Below are positions 17,125 to 24,661 of a stretch of DNA of 64,000 nt, piece by piece. Within the stretch, counting starts at the first letter, position 1; every line of letters begins with the position of its first letter. The position numbers and the translations under genes are program-made. The notes beneath the pieces were generated by a model. That model was not told the DNA's origin and searched no databases. It saw only the letters and a program-made list of their open reading frames with translations. Source of the DNA: Candidatus Hydrogenedentota bacterium (GTDB taxonomy: Bacteria; Hydrogenedentota; Hydrogenedentia; Hydrogenedentales; JAEUWI01); NCBI GenBank assembly GCA_016182605.1, contig JACPGE010000008.1, positions 99,014-163,013 on the forward strand, in the 5' to 3' direction.

Positions 17125-17177
17125 ATGCCCCATTCGCCCTATATGCCCTATGCCCTCTCCACCTCCCAGGAGCCCCC

Positions 17178-17657
17178 ATGCGCGTATTGGGTTTCGACCC
17201 CGGAACCGCCACCACCGGCTACGGTGTCGTTGAAAACGCCGGCAGCCGCCTCCTCTACGTGGCCCACGGCACCATCGCCACGCCCGCCCACACCGCCTTC
17301 GAAACGCGCCTCCTCCACATCCACACCGAGGCACGGCGCCTTATCCATGAATACGCCCCCGCCGCCATCGCCATCGAAAAACTCTTCTTCAAGCAAAACG
17401 TCACCACCGGCATCTCCGTCGCCCAGGCCCGCGGCGTCCTCGCCCTCGCGGCCGCGCAGGAAGGCCTGCCCATCTACGAATTCGCCCCCACCGAAGTAAA
17501 GACCGCCGTCACCGGTTACGGCAAGGCCGACAAACGCCAGGTGCAGGACATGATCAAGATCCTCCTCAACCTGGAAAAAGCGCCCCGCCCCGACGACGCC
17601 GCCGACGCCCTCGCCCTCGCCATCTGCGCGATTCACGCCATTCCCCGCACGCGCTGA
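17178..17657 (+). CDS. ruvC: Holliday junction resolvase RuvC
   Basis: 159 aa, normal length. Cuts four-way DNA junctions during recombination with RuvAB. The acidic catalytic residues are visible: Asp7 in VLGFDPGTATTGYG, Glu in AIAIEKLFFKQN and the Asp pair in APRPDDAADALALAIC. Also typical are SVAQARGVLALAA and YEFAPTEVKTAVTGYGKADK. AGGAG precedes the ATG. ruvA and ruvB are not in the window. Confidence 0.96.
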   Translation: MRVLGFDPGTATTGYGVVENAGSRLLYVAHGTIATPAHTAFETRLLHIHTEARRLIHEYAPAAIAIEKLFFKQNVTTGISVAQARGVLALAAAQEGLPIYEFAPTEVKTAVTGYGKADKRQVQDMIKILLNLEKAPRPDDAADALALAICAIHAIPRTR

Positions 17658-17717
17658 GTGGGGGAGTTGCGATTCAGGGTCTCATGGTGCGCCCAGGTGG
17701 CGGAACGCCCGGCGCCG

Positions 17718-18494
17718 TTACGCGTACGGCCAGTCCTCGATGGCGCGGTTCTCGTGCAGCTCGCCGCAGGCACCCATGAGCAAAGTAATCGCACAAAGAA
17801 TCCACAACTGTGCCGCGAGCACCGGCCAGACGTAGAAAAAGTTCACAGTTGCGGCGTGGGTAAATCCCAGCAGCATGCCCGTACTCCAGTAACCAGCGAT
17901 AAAAAATGCCGGAAAGGGAAGGAACGCGAGGGGTATCGCGCGTGCCGATTTCATCAAGAGCGCTTGCGTTGGGCGGCTTTCGTTGCTATTGGTCTGTGCG
18001 CGGTCCACGAAGTCCTGCAAGGGCTGCCACGCAATGAAGAGGCAGAAGAGCCAAGCGAAGAAGAATATCAGCAAGGGCGTTACTTCAATTGCCCGTGTCA
18101 GTGGATTGATGTTGCACCACAGCACTGCTGTGCCCACGCCGATGCCCATCAGGAGGAAGCTGGCCACGGTGGACAACGCCACATACGCCGGTGCCACGCG
18201 GACGGCAAAACGCGCGCGGGATTCTCCCGGCCGTACTGCCGCGCGGCGCCTGAAGGCCAATTCAAGCCGCTCCCGCGGCGTGATCGACGCCTGAAGGGAC
18301 GCACGGAGTTCCGCAGGGTCGCCCAACCGCGACCAGGCCCGTGCGCAGGCCGCATCGTTTCCGCCTTCCTCCTCCGCCAAGGCGAAGAAGTGGGCCCACA
18401 ACTCGCGGCGCATCGTATTCTTCCGGAGGAGCGATGCGTTGATGGGGTGGACGATGGCCTCGATGGGTTGCTTGTAAGGTTCCACGGCACTCAT
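17718..18494 (-). CDS. Membrane protein co-transcribed with PadR-type regulator
   Basis: 258 aa from the ATG at 18494, which overlaps the padR stop (ATGA), so the two are coupled. The N-terminal about 110 residues are soluble and helical, with a permease-associated look (MRRELWAHFFALAEEEGGND, and SRLGDPAELRASLQASITPR). Five or so membrane helices follow (VALSTVASFLLMGIGVGTAV, LLIFFFAWLFCLFIAW, FLPFPAFFIAGYWSTGML, AQLWILCAITLLMG). PadR genes are often paired with such HAAS/DUF1700-like membrane proteins. Exact function unknown. Confidence 0.75.
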   Translation of the reverse strand: MSAVEPYKQPIEAIVHPINASLLRKNTMRRELWAHFFALAEEEGGNDAACARAWSRLGDPAELRASLQASITPRERLELAFRRRAAVRPGESRARFAVRVAPAYVALSTVASFLLMGIGVGTAVLWCNINPLTRAIEVTPLLIFFFAWLFCLFIAWQPLQDFVDRAQTNSNESRPTQALLMKSARAIPLAFLPFPAFFIAGYWSTGMLLGFTHAATVNFFYVWPVLAAQLWILCAITLLMGACGELHENRAIEDWPYA

Positions 18495-18835
18495 GTTGCG
18501 CCCTCCAGCATGGGTCCCACGGTGGATACAAACAGTTTCCATTGCGTGCGCCGCGCCGCCAGATCGCGCGTGCCCTTGGCGGTGAGCCTGTAAAGCCGCC
18601 GCTTCGGACCCTTGCGCGGCGCGTCGTCCTTTTCCCAGCGCGTGGCCAGCATGCCTTTTTGCTCCAGCCGGTACAGCACGGGATAAAGCGCGCCTTCCCG
18701 CATGTGAAAGACGCCCCGCGCTTCCGCGTTCAGCCGCTGCATCACCTCGTAGCCGTGCGCTTCGCCCGCTTCCAGCGTGGCCAGCACCAGGCCCTCCAGG
18801 TGACCCCGCAGCATATCTCCAGACAGGGGGTTCAT
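18491..18835 (-). CDS. PadR-family transcriptional regulator
   Basis: 114 aa from the ATG at 18835, with AGAGG just upstream. The family winged helix is clear: LRGHLEGLVLATLEAGEAHG, GYEVMQRLNAEARGVFHMRE, then GALYPVLYRLEQKGMLATRW and RRLYRLTAKGTRDLAAR. PadR proteins repress targets and often their own operon. It is the first gene of a two-gene operon with the membrane protein, whose expression it likely controls. Confidence 0.92.
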   Translation of the reverse strand: MNPLSGDMLRGHLEGLVLATLEAGEAHGYEVMQRLNAEARGVFHMREGALYPVLYRLEQKGMLATRWEKDDAPRKGPKRRLYRLTAKGTRDLAARRTQWKLFVSTVGPMLEGAT

Positions 18836-18841
18836 GCCTCT

Positions 18842-18870
18842 ATTTAAGCACACTGAGTAGTTGCTGTCAA
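18842..18870 (-). promoter_or_regulatory. padR promoter candidate, very close to the start codon
   Basis: On the minus strand TTGACA (18870-18865), a 17-base spacer and TTAAAT (18847-18842). The -10 ends six bases before the ATG at 18835, so the transcript could start at the start codon. Alternatively the -35 is coincidental and the AGAGG ribosome binding site is used from an upstream promoter. Confidence 0.45.
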
Positions 18871-19027
18871 GAGGGGTCGGCGCCCGATCTTCTGATGGAG
18901 ATCCCCGGGATGGTGCCGCCTGGGAGCGCCATCCTCGCCTGGGATCGCCGAGTTGCACTCGGCCCGCCACCACGCGCATCCACACCCCTACGCCCGGCCA
19001 ATATTCCGAAATCGTGGATACCCCCGC

Positions 19028-19966
19028 TCACTTCGCGCCCGGCGCTTTGACGGCGCCCAACGCCACATCCCGATCCGCGGGGCCTTCGTAGGTCTGCACA
19101 AAGTAGGGCTCGGCGTCCGATTCCGCGGAGAGTTCGATCGTGACGGCGTCGCGCGTGAGGATACCCCTCGCGTTCAGCCTCCCCGCAGCGTCTGTCTGCG
19201 CGCACAGCCGATGGACTTCCTTGCCATCTGTATCGCGAACAGTAAGCACATACTCTGCATGGGCGAGGACGCGCCCGCCGCTGCCGGTCAGCGTCGCGGA
19301 AATGGCGCCCGGCTTGCGCAGGGTCAGGGTGATCTCCGGCACTTCCTGGCCGCCTTTCACGGTGAAATGGGGCGACGCCGTCCACGTGTAGGAATCCTTC
19401 GAGGCGCTGACCCACACCTCATGGCCCGGCTTGGCCCACCACGTATGGCGCCCCGATCCTCCCGTCCGCGAGGAGATGCTCAGCGCGCCAAAGTCCCCAT
19501 CGTATTCCGGAGTCCTGCGCGAGAGCCGGAGCTCCGCCCCGGAGACGGCCTTTCCCTCAGCGTTTACCACCCGCACATCGACGCGCACGGGATCAATCAT
19601 CGCCAAGGACTCGATCTCAACCGCATCCCCGGCGGCCTCCACGGAGATTTCCTGCTCCGCCCCATCGCGCGCACGATCCCAATGGTCATACCAGAACGGG
19701 GCATAGCTGGGGGTCAGCACATACCTGCCCGCCTCGGGAAGCGCCAGGGAGAATTGCGCTGCCCCCTCCTTCGACAAGGCCTGGGCCGTCCAAGCACCCG
19801 TGGCGGCATGCCGCGCATGCACCCAGGCCTCCATGGGAATCGGCTGCTGCGATTCCGCCCCCACAATCGCGCCCGTCACGACGATAGCTTCGGCCGCAGA
19901 CAGCGCGGGGAAGAGCGCGGCAACTGCCAGCGCAGCGAGCTGGGATCGAATCAGGGTCGTGTTCAT
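19028..19966 (-). CDS. Secreted protein with carboxypeptidase-regulatory-like beta-sandwich repeats
   Basis: 312 aa from the ATG at 19966 (AAAGG upstream), preferred over the GTG at 19990. A Sec signal peptide spans about residues 1-25 (LAALAVAALFPALSAAEA). The rest reads as two or three Ig/CarboxypepD_reg-like modules: VVTGAIVGAESQQPIPMEAW, VRVDVRVVNAEGKAVSGAEL and VLTVRDTDGKEVHRLCAQTD, each with the GKAVSGA- or TDAAGR-type turns. No catalytic motif. Likely an envelope or extracellular scaffold or binding protein. Its promoter lies against the edge of the surE duplication. Confidence 0.7.
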   Translation of the reverse strand: MNTTLIRSQLAALAVAALFPALSAAEAIVVTGAIVGAESQQPIPMEAWVHARHAATGAWTAQALSKEGAAQFSLALPEAGRYVLTPSYAPFWYDHWDRARDGAEQEISVEAAGDAVEIESLAMIDPVRVDVRVVNAEGKAVSGAELRLSRRTPEYDGDFGALSISSRTGGSGRHTWWAKPGHEVWVSASKDSYTWTASPHFTVKGGQEVPEITLTLRKPGAISATLTGSGGRVLAHAEYVLTVRDTDGKEVHRLCAQTDAAGRLNARGILTRDAVTIELSAESDAEPYFVQTYEGPADRDVALGAVKAPGAK

Positions 19967-20000
19967 GGCCGGCCTTTCGCGCGTGTTCACTGGACAAGCA

Positions 20001-20015
20001 GTACTACAGTAGTAC
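20001..20015. promoter_or_regulatory. 15-bp palindrome GTACTACAGTAGTAC at the transcription start, probable operator
   Basis: Seven-base arms around a single central base. It lies directly downstream of the predicted -10 of the 19966 gene (start of transcription about 20016), a classic repressor position. No regulator can be assigned from the window. Confidence 0.5.
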
Positions 20016-20022
20016 CCCTGTC

Positions 20023-20051
20023 ATGATACGCGCCACAGCCGCTGCCGTCAA
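20023..20051 (-). promoter_or_regulatory. Promoter for the 19966 secreted-protein gene
   Basis: On the minus strand TTGACG (20051-20046), a 17-base spacer and TATCAT (20028-20023). The -35 box is the very edge of the surE-derived direct repeat and is repeated at the other copy (22377-22382). Confidence 0.55.
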
Positions 20052-20142
20052 TCTCCATCCGCCAACGTATCCGCCCGCGCCCCGCCCTCAGATCTCCAGC
20101 GTGGATATCGCGATCCCGCCGCCGAAGCACACGGTCACGTCC
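20046..20142. repeat. Left direct repeat: relic of the surE 3' end
   Basis: This 97-base stretch matches 22377-22472 with about five substitutions and one inserted base. In the surE reading frame (minus) it encodes the last 17 residues DVTVCFGGGIAISTLEI and the stop at 20088-20090, plus 42 bases of downstream sequence. The two coding differences are synonymous. It is the outer boundary of the inserted segment and looks like an attachment-site duplication. Confidence 0.85.
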
Positions 20143-20230
20143 CACACCGCATTGACGGGGCCCAGCAATTTGATTGAGTGGGTCGAATGAACGAAATAAT
20201 CTCCTGGCGCAACATTCCGGGATCATGATC

Positions 20231-20482
20231 TCACCTTAAAATGATCGTCCTGAAAGAGCCAAACAAATCGCAGTTCCCAAGTGCAGTGCGGGGAGTAAAC
20301 GGATTTGGAGCCTGTCGCACCACTTCAGGGCTGAATCTCTGGCTGTCCAGGCCCCTGAACGGTAATCCGGGGCTATTATATTGACCACTTGGGGCCACGT
20401 AATAGAATCGACCCACCGGAGCGCGGAATTCATCCGTTTGACGAATATAGTTTTGGATACGCGAGGCATGTTCATGGTCCAC
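20231..20482 (-). CDS. Possible small or frameshifted ORF downstream of the HEPN gene
   Basis: 83 aa from a GTG at 20482. The same frame is open back to a TAG at 20543-20545, which overlaps the end of the 537-aa gene (GTAGACTGAA at the junction). The added residues would be TEKCAGKNGRPLSYSGESLV. Composition (PVGRFYYVAPSGQY, RGLDSQRFSPEVVRQ) looks protein-like. It could be a separate small protein, or a C-terminal extension lost by a +1 frameshift. A competing frame (20236..20571, 111 aa) is also open, so the call is weak. Confidence 0.3.
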   Translation of the reverse strand: MDHEHASRIQNYIRQTDEFRAPVGRFYYVAPSGQYNSPGLPFRGLDSQRFSPEVVRQAPNPFTPRTALGNCDLFGSFRTIILR

Positions 20483-20537
20483 GACAAGTGATTCGCCAGA
20501 GTATGAGAGAGGGCGGCCGTTCTTCCCCGCACACTTT

Positions 20538-22151
20538 TCAGTCTACCTGCAGTCCGCACACATCCAGCCACTGTCTATTCCAGGCAAAACGCCACCTTCC
20601 AATAGCCTGTACTTTAGAATTCATAATATCGGGCGACTGAATCCGGCCGGCAACCTGATATCGTAGCGTACATATCAAATCACAACCCAGCCCAAATCCT
20701 GCGAGTCGCCGTCGACGGTAGTCTCGTCTGAACAAATTCAATTGAACGAAACCTATAGGCAAGTAGGCTGACAGATGCCAACGATTCTGTTTCCTCGCAC
20801 ACTTTCTCGCAACGCGTACAATGTAGCTGCGGTACATTCGAATCGTTTCCATGACATCAGCGTCGTTCAGGTCATCGATGACCAAGTCGGCCCTGATTAC
20901 AGAATACCAAGAGTTTCTGTGGATCGACACATTTCTGCAGTTTACTTTGGGAAACCCAAAGTCATCGTGCAAACGTTGCATGGTCACTGGCCAATGAATC
21001 TGAAAACTAGTTAGTAAAGTGTCGATTCGACCAAGGAAATGAGGTAATGAAAGCAAGGGAAAATAGTATACGCAATTATTCTCCAGAACCCCCAAGTACC
21101 GGGATATATCATCAATATGCGCTTCCCGCAACTCTCTTAACCGTTGCCCGTCAAAACCGGCCCATCCACGCAGAGCCTTTCGACTATAGAGAGAAAAAAA
21201 ATAGCGATCAAATCCTGGAGCAAAGTACTCCGCAAGTATTCCTGATTGTATCGTCGACCATTGTATCTTCGCGTAGTGCCGTGAATTGGGACGAGCGAAA
21301 ACGACCAACTGGCGTGTGTTCCCTATCTCCTGTTCCAGACACCCTTCAATTGTCCACCACGGGGACTTGGTTTCTTCTTGCAGTTCTTCCACCAGCAATT
21401 GATGTGGACGGATATAGCCGCGATCTTGCGAGACCAACAGGAATGCTTTCATAGCCACAGCAAGGCCGTTGCATGCATCCAGTAGGTCGTCGAATAAGCG
21501 CACTACAGCCCGAACACCGAGAGTCTCCTGTCGTTGACCCCTATCGCGATAACATATTTCATCCTTGCGAAACGTGAATCCGCCGTGCGCTATTCCATTT
21601 CGCACTATGTGTCGGTAGGACCGAGCAAAGCACCTGGTCGCGTCACGGTTGAGTTCTTGTACAACGGACCAAGTGTCAAGCCCTTCGGTCCCCTTGCCCC
21701 GATCACATCGAGAAAACCAGGCAACAGGTCGAGTAAGTGGTGTTAACACCCCTTCGATAAGACGCAGATAGGCAGGATGAATCTTGTCGTCTATGAATCG
21801 AATAGTATCGAACTCGTCACCGATGCCGAATAGTTTATCGTGCCAATCCTGAGAATTAATCTCCCGAAGGAACAAGAAAGCATTGTTGATTTCATCGCTG
21901 AATTGTTCAAGACACTCTCGTAGCCTTACTGTGTCAGTCTCATCTCGATGTTGAAGCCACAATGCAAACGCATCATATACTTCGAGATCAAAAAACTTTT
22001 CTGGGCGTTTGTCCAAATAGTGGCGGAGAGAAAGGCAATGCGATCCAAGTGCGTCGAGGATTAACGGAAATGCCGTAGCAATTCGGACTTTATCACGAGA
22101 ATCGAGTTCCCGTGTTAACGCATTGCACAATCGATTATGAAGTGGGTGCAT
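20538..22151 (-). CDS. Large HEPN-motif protein, candidate defence effector
   Basis: 537 aa, no signal peptide or clear membrane segment. Residues 184-189 are RNGIAH within SYRHIVRNGIAHGGFTF, the R-N-x3-H signature of HEPN ribonucleases, followed by DEICYRD as in Abi/ApeA-like HEPN domains. The N-terminal 180 residues are helical. The C-terminal 300 residues (RLRELREAHIDDISRYLGVL, MYRSYIVRVARKCARKQN) are unassigned. Codon use and A+T content differ from neighbours. No ribosome binding site; a palindrome precedes the ATG. Cargo of the surE insert. Family knowledge suggests RNA cleavage in phage defence; here that is inference. Confidence 0.65.
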   Translation of the reverse strand: MHPLHNRLCNALTRELDSRDKVRIATAFPLILDALGSHCLSLRHYLDKRPEKFFDLEVYDAFALWLQHRDETDTVRLRECLEQFSDEINNAFLFLREINSQDWHDKLFGIGDEFDTIRFIDDKIHPAYLRLIEGVLTPLTRPVAWFSRCDRGKGTEGLDTWSVVQELNRDATRCFARSYRHIVRNGIAHGGFTFRKDEICYRDRGQRQETLGVRAVVRLFDDLLDACNGLAVAMKAFLLVSQDRGYIRPHQLLVEELQEETKSPWWTIEGCLEQEIGNTRQLVVFARPNSRHYAKIQWSTIQSGILAEYFAPGFDRYFFSLYSRKALRGWAGFDGQRLRELREAHIDDISRYLGVLENNCVYYFPLLSLPHFLGRIDTLLTSFQIHWPVTMQRLHDDFGFPKVNCRNVSIHRNSWYSVIRADLVIDDLNDADVMETIRMYRSYIVRVARKCARKQNRWHLSAYLPIGFVQLNLFRRDYRRRRLAGFGLGCDLICTLRYQVAGRIQSPDIMNSKVQAIGRWRFAWNRQWLDVCGLQVD

Positions 22152-22156
22152 TAAAT

Positions 22157-22168
22157 ATACTTAAGTAT
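22157..22168. promoter_or_regulatory. 12-bp palindrome ATACTTAAGTAT just before the HEPN gene
   Basis: Perfect palindrome whose edge is five bases upstream of the ATG at 22151, in an AT-rich stretch that probably includes the -10 region. A binding protein here would control the gene. No Shine-Dalgarno sequence is visible, so the transcript may be leaderless. Confidence 0.4.
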
Positions 22169-22376
22169 GTTAAAGGGAAAGAGTAATCGAGCCGCACTTG
22201 TTAGAACGCGGCCTAAACGAACGTCAAGAGTAAGGCGACGCGCCAGCGCTCTTTTACAGGATTCAAGACGGGTATGCACTCCGACAAGTAATTTCTTAGG
22301 AGTTTCGGGGGCATTGGTGGAGAGCGAAAAAATACTACTGTAACGAGAGTGTTATTTTACGCGCCGGGGATCGTTT
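22169..22376. other. Non-coding end of the surE insert
   Basis: About 200 bases between the HEPN gene start and the right direct repeat. No gene or integrase fragment. On the minus strand downstream of surE, TACAGTAGTATTTTTTCG (about 22325-22345) carries a T-run and shares TACAGTAGTA with the palindrome at 20001. Confidence 0.4.
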
Positions 22377-22472
22377 CGTCAATCCCATACGCCAACGAAT
22401 CCGCCCGCGCCCCGCGCTCAGATCTCCAGCGTGGAGATCGCGATCCCGCCGCCGAAGCACACCGTCACGTCC
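22377..22472. repeat. Right direct repeat: 3' end of the functional surE
   Basis: The partner of 20046-20142. It holds the last codons and stop (22418-22420) of the intact surE plus about 40 downstream bases, including the TTGACG that serves as a -35 box at the left copy. Confidence 0.85.
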
Positions 22473-23113
22473 GTGCCGGGGACCTGGTCGCGGCCCTGGT
22501 AGCGGCCGCGCTGGTAGCGGTAGTGTTCGCCCTCCATCTTGTACTCGATCGGCAGGCAGGTGCGGCAGGGCTCGGTCCAGTGGACCTCGGGAATCACCGC
22601 GTCGTCGCGGTGGGGGAAATTGGCGTTCCAGAACCGGCCCCGTTGCCACGCCTGGCCTTCGAGGAGCCCCAACACACGGTGCGCGTGGTCCACGGCGCGT
22701 TCCCAGTTCAGCGGGAAGCCCTCGTGAAAATACTGGGAGAAGGCGACGGCGCGCACCCCGTGAAAGGCGGCCTCCCGCGCCGCGCCGACCGTCCCCGACA
22801 GGTAGATGTCGTGGCCGAGGTTGCCGCCCTCGTTGATGCCCGACACGACCCATGCCGCGTCCTGTGCGAAATAGGCGAGGCCCAGGCGCACGCAATCCGC
22901 GGGCGATCCATGCACGGCGTAGCGGTTTTCGCCGCGCTGCTCCACCTTGATGGGTGTATTCATGGTGGTGAGGTGGCTGCAGCCCGACTGCACCGTGGCG
23001 GGCGCGACAATCACGGGCGTCCAATCGCCCCAGTGCCGTACCGCCGTTTCCAGCGCCTCGATTCCCGGCGCGTCAACACCGTCGTCGTTTGTAATGAGGA
23101 TAATCCGGGACAA
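22418..23113 (-). CDS. surE: 5'/3'-nucleotidase SurE
   Basis: 231 aa. Survival protein E dephosphorylates nucleoside monophosphates and short polyphosphate. The metal site ILITNDDGVDAPGI, VIVAPATVQSGCSH, VHGSPADCVRLGL and VVSGINEGGNLGHDIYLSGT are all present. Length is slightly below the usual 250 aa. The last 17 codons coincide with the right direct repeat, so the insert re-created an intact reading frame rather than breaking it. Confidence 0.95.
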   Translation of the reverse strand: MSRIILITNDDGVDAPGIEALETAVRHWGDWTPVIVAPATVQSGCSHLTTMNTPIKVEQRGENRYAVHGSPADCVRLGLAYFAQDAAWVVSGINEGGNLGHDIYLSGTVGAAREAAFHGVRAVAFSQYFHEGFPLNWERAVDHAHRVLGLLEGQAWQRGRFWNANFPHRDDAVIPEVHWTEPCRTCLPIEYKMEGEHYRYQRGRYQGRDQVPGTDVTVCFGGGIAISTLEI

Positions 23114-23488
23114 ATCCTGTGCGCTCCTTTGGGGTGGCTTCGGTTGCGGTGCGCCGCGTTCCCGGCCTGGCGCTCGCGGGTCCGGTTAAGCGCCTGGCGC
23201 GGGTTCGACAGTCAGCGGGGCCGCGCTTTGCCGCACCGCATCATAGAAGAGACGCGCCATGGTAGCGCGTTTCCCGGTGGCAATTCAGCCTGCCTCCCGC
23301 CCCGAAATCGGTGCTTGCATAATTCCGCCCTCGAAACTACTATATATGCCACCGGCCCATCGTCGCAGCTACCAGATGTGCCGAATCCGGGCTGCTGCGG
23401 CGTTTACTTGCTCCTGCCGCCTCCGTTATCATGTTCTTGCTGGCTGTACCCGGTCCCCTTTCAATGTCCTGCTGGAGAACGTCCCACA
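23114..23488. other. 375-base divergent region between surE and pilT
   Basis: No gene supported. It contains a pilT promoter candidate (23315-23343) and the pilT ribosome binding site. The ORF 23259..23543 runs into pilT out of frame and is rejected. Confidence 0.5.
23315..23343 (+). promoter_or_regulatory. pilT promoter candidate
   Basis: TTGCAT (23315-23320), a 17-base spacer and TACTAT (23338-23343), about 145 bases before the pilT ATG. Confidence 0.5.
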
Positions 23489-24541
23489 ATGGATATCCAA
23501 GACCTCTTTGATCTTGTCGCCCAGGAAAAGGCCTCCGACCTGATTATCAGCGCGGGGGCGCCCCCGATACTGCGCATCAACGGCCAGCTCTTCCGCAGCC
23601 GCACCGACTCGCTCACCCCGGAGCAAACGCAGGCCCTCATCTATGGCTTCCTCACCGAGGAACAGCAGGCCCGTTTCGAAAAGAACCGCGAACTGGATTT
23701 TTCCCTGGCCGTAGGGCGCAAGCACCGCTTTCGCGTCAATGTGTACCGGCAGAAGGGGGCGGTTACGGCCGCGCTCCGGCCCATACCGGAGAAGATACCC
23801 AATCTCGAAGATCTTGGCTTTCCCAAAGGGCTGAAAGAGATCGCGAATGCCAAACAGGGCCTGGTGCTGGTGACTGGCCCGACGGGACACGGCAAAACGA
23901 CGACGCAGGCGGCGCTAATCGACCAGATCAACAACAAGCGGGCGTGTCATATAATTACCATCGAAGACCCCATCGAGTACGTCCATACCCACAAGCGCAG
24001 CATTGTGGACCAGCGCGAAGTGGGAGACGACACCATGAGCTTCCCCAACGCCCTCAAGTATGTGCTCCGCCAGGACCCGGACGTCATCCTCATTGGGGAA
24101 ATGCGCGACCTGGAGACCATCAAGGCGGCCCTGACCGCGGCGGAAACGGGGCATCTCGTCTTTGCCACCCTGCATACCAACGACGCCATCCAGACGGTGG
24201 ACCGCATCATCGACGTGTTCCCGGGCGGGGAGCAGACGCAGATCCGGTTTCAGCTCTCGATGACGCTCTTAGCCATTGTGGCACAACGGCTTATACCTAC
24301 AGCGGACCACACGGGGCGGGTCCTCGCCTGCGAATTGCTCAAGAACAATACGGCCATTGCCAACCTGATTCGTGAGGGAAAGACCCACCAGGTGTACAGT
24401 GTGGTGGAGACCAGCGCCCGCGAAGGCATGATCACCATGGATCGCTCCATCAAGAAGCTCTACATGGACGGCGCCATCAGCTACGAGGACGCCCTGGCGA
24501 ACATGCGGAACACCAAGGAACTCGAAGAGGTCGAAAAGTAA
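23489..24541 (+). CDS. pilT: Type IV pilus retraction ATPase PilT
   Basis: 350 aa from the ATG at 23489 (GGAG upstream), giving the usual MDIQDLFDLVAQEKASDLII start; the longer ORF in the track is an artefact. It powers pilus retraction and twitching. Walker A GPTGHGKTTT, the Asp box IITIEDPIEYVH, Walker B DVILIGEMRD, the His box ATLHTNDAIQTVDRIID and the PilT-specific AIANLIREGKTHQ are present. No other pil genes are nearby; pilT genes often stand apart. Confidence 0.95.
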   Translation: MDIQDLFDLVAQEKASDLIISAGAPPILRINGQLFRSRTDSLTPEQTQALIYGFLTEEQQARFEKNRELDFSLAVGRKHRFRVNVYRQKGAVTAALRPIPEKIPNLEDLGFPKGLKEIANAKQGLVLVTGPTGHGKTTTQAALIDQINNKRACHIITIEDPIEYVHTHKRSIVDQREVGDDTMSFPNALKYVLRQDPDVILIGEMRDLETIKAALTAAETGHLVFATLHTNDAIQTVDRIIDVFPGGEQTQIRFQLSMTLLAIVAQRLIPTADHTGRVLACELLKNNTAIANLIREGKTHQVYSVVETSAREGMITMDRSIKKLYMDGAISYEDALANMRNTKELEEVEK

Positions 24542-24563
24542 GGGGCCCCCCGGCACCCGATTT

Positions 24564-24573
24564 TTGCTATACT
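24564..24573 (+). promoter_or_regulatory. Extended -10 TTGCTATACT upstream of the sigma factor
   Basis: TATACT at 24568-24573 with a TG one base upstream, identical over ten bases to the yebC -10 region. It suggests the start of the leader is at about 24580, so the sigma factor starts at the downstream ATG (24662), not at 24584. Confidence 0.5.
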
Positions 24574-24661
24574 GTAAAAAAAGATGGAACCCCCTGCACC
24601 TTGCGGGGATACACATACGTACACGGAAGCAGCAGTTCTGCTGAAAGCGAGAACAAGAGTC

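Larger units (their letters stand above)
20143..22376. mobile_element. 2.2-kb accessory insert at the 3' end of surE
   Basis: The segment lies between two direct copies of the surE 3' end and is clearly richer in A+T than the flanking genes. It carries one long gene (20538-22151, minus), about 390 bases of possible second coding sequence and an AT-rich promoter region. There is no integrase or transposase, so mobility in trans, or a passenger of a larger element now lost, must be assumed. Insert status is inferred from the duplication and composition. Confidence 0.7.

Noticed and set aside
20046-20142. Left surE copy as an independent gene end or pseudogene of another nucleotidase
   Set aside because: Near-identity continues past the stop codon into non-coding sequence, so it is a duplication of this locus and not a separate homologue.
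24584-24661. Upstream start of the sigma factor
   Set aside because: Lies about ten bases after a -10 box without a ribosome binding site; the next ATG has one and begins the conserved protein.
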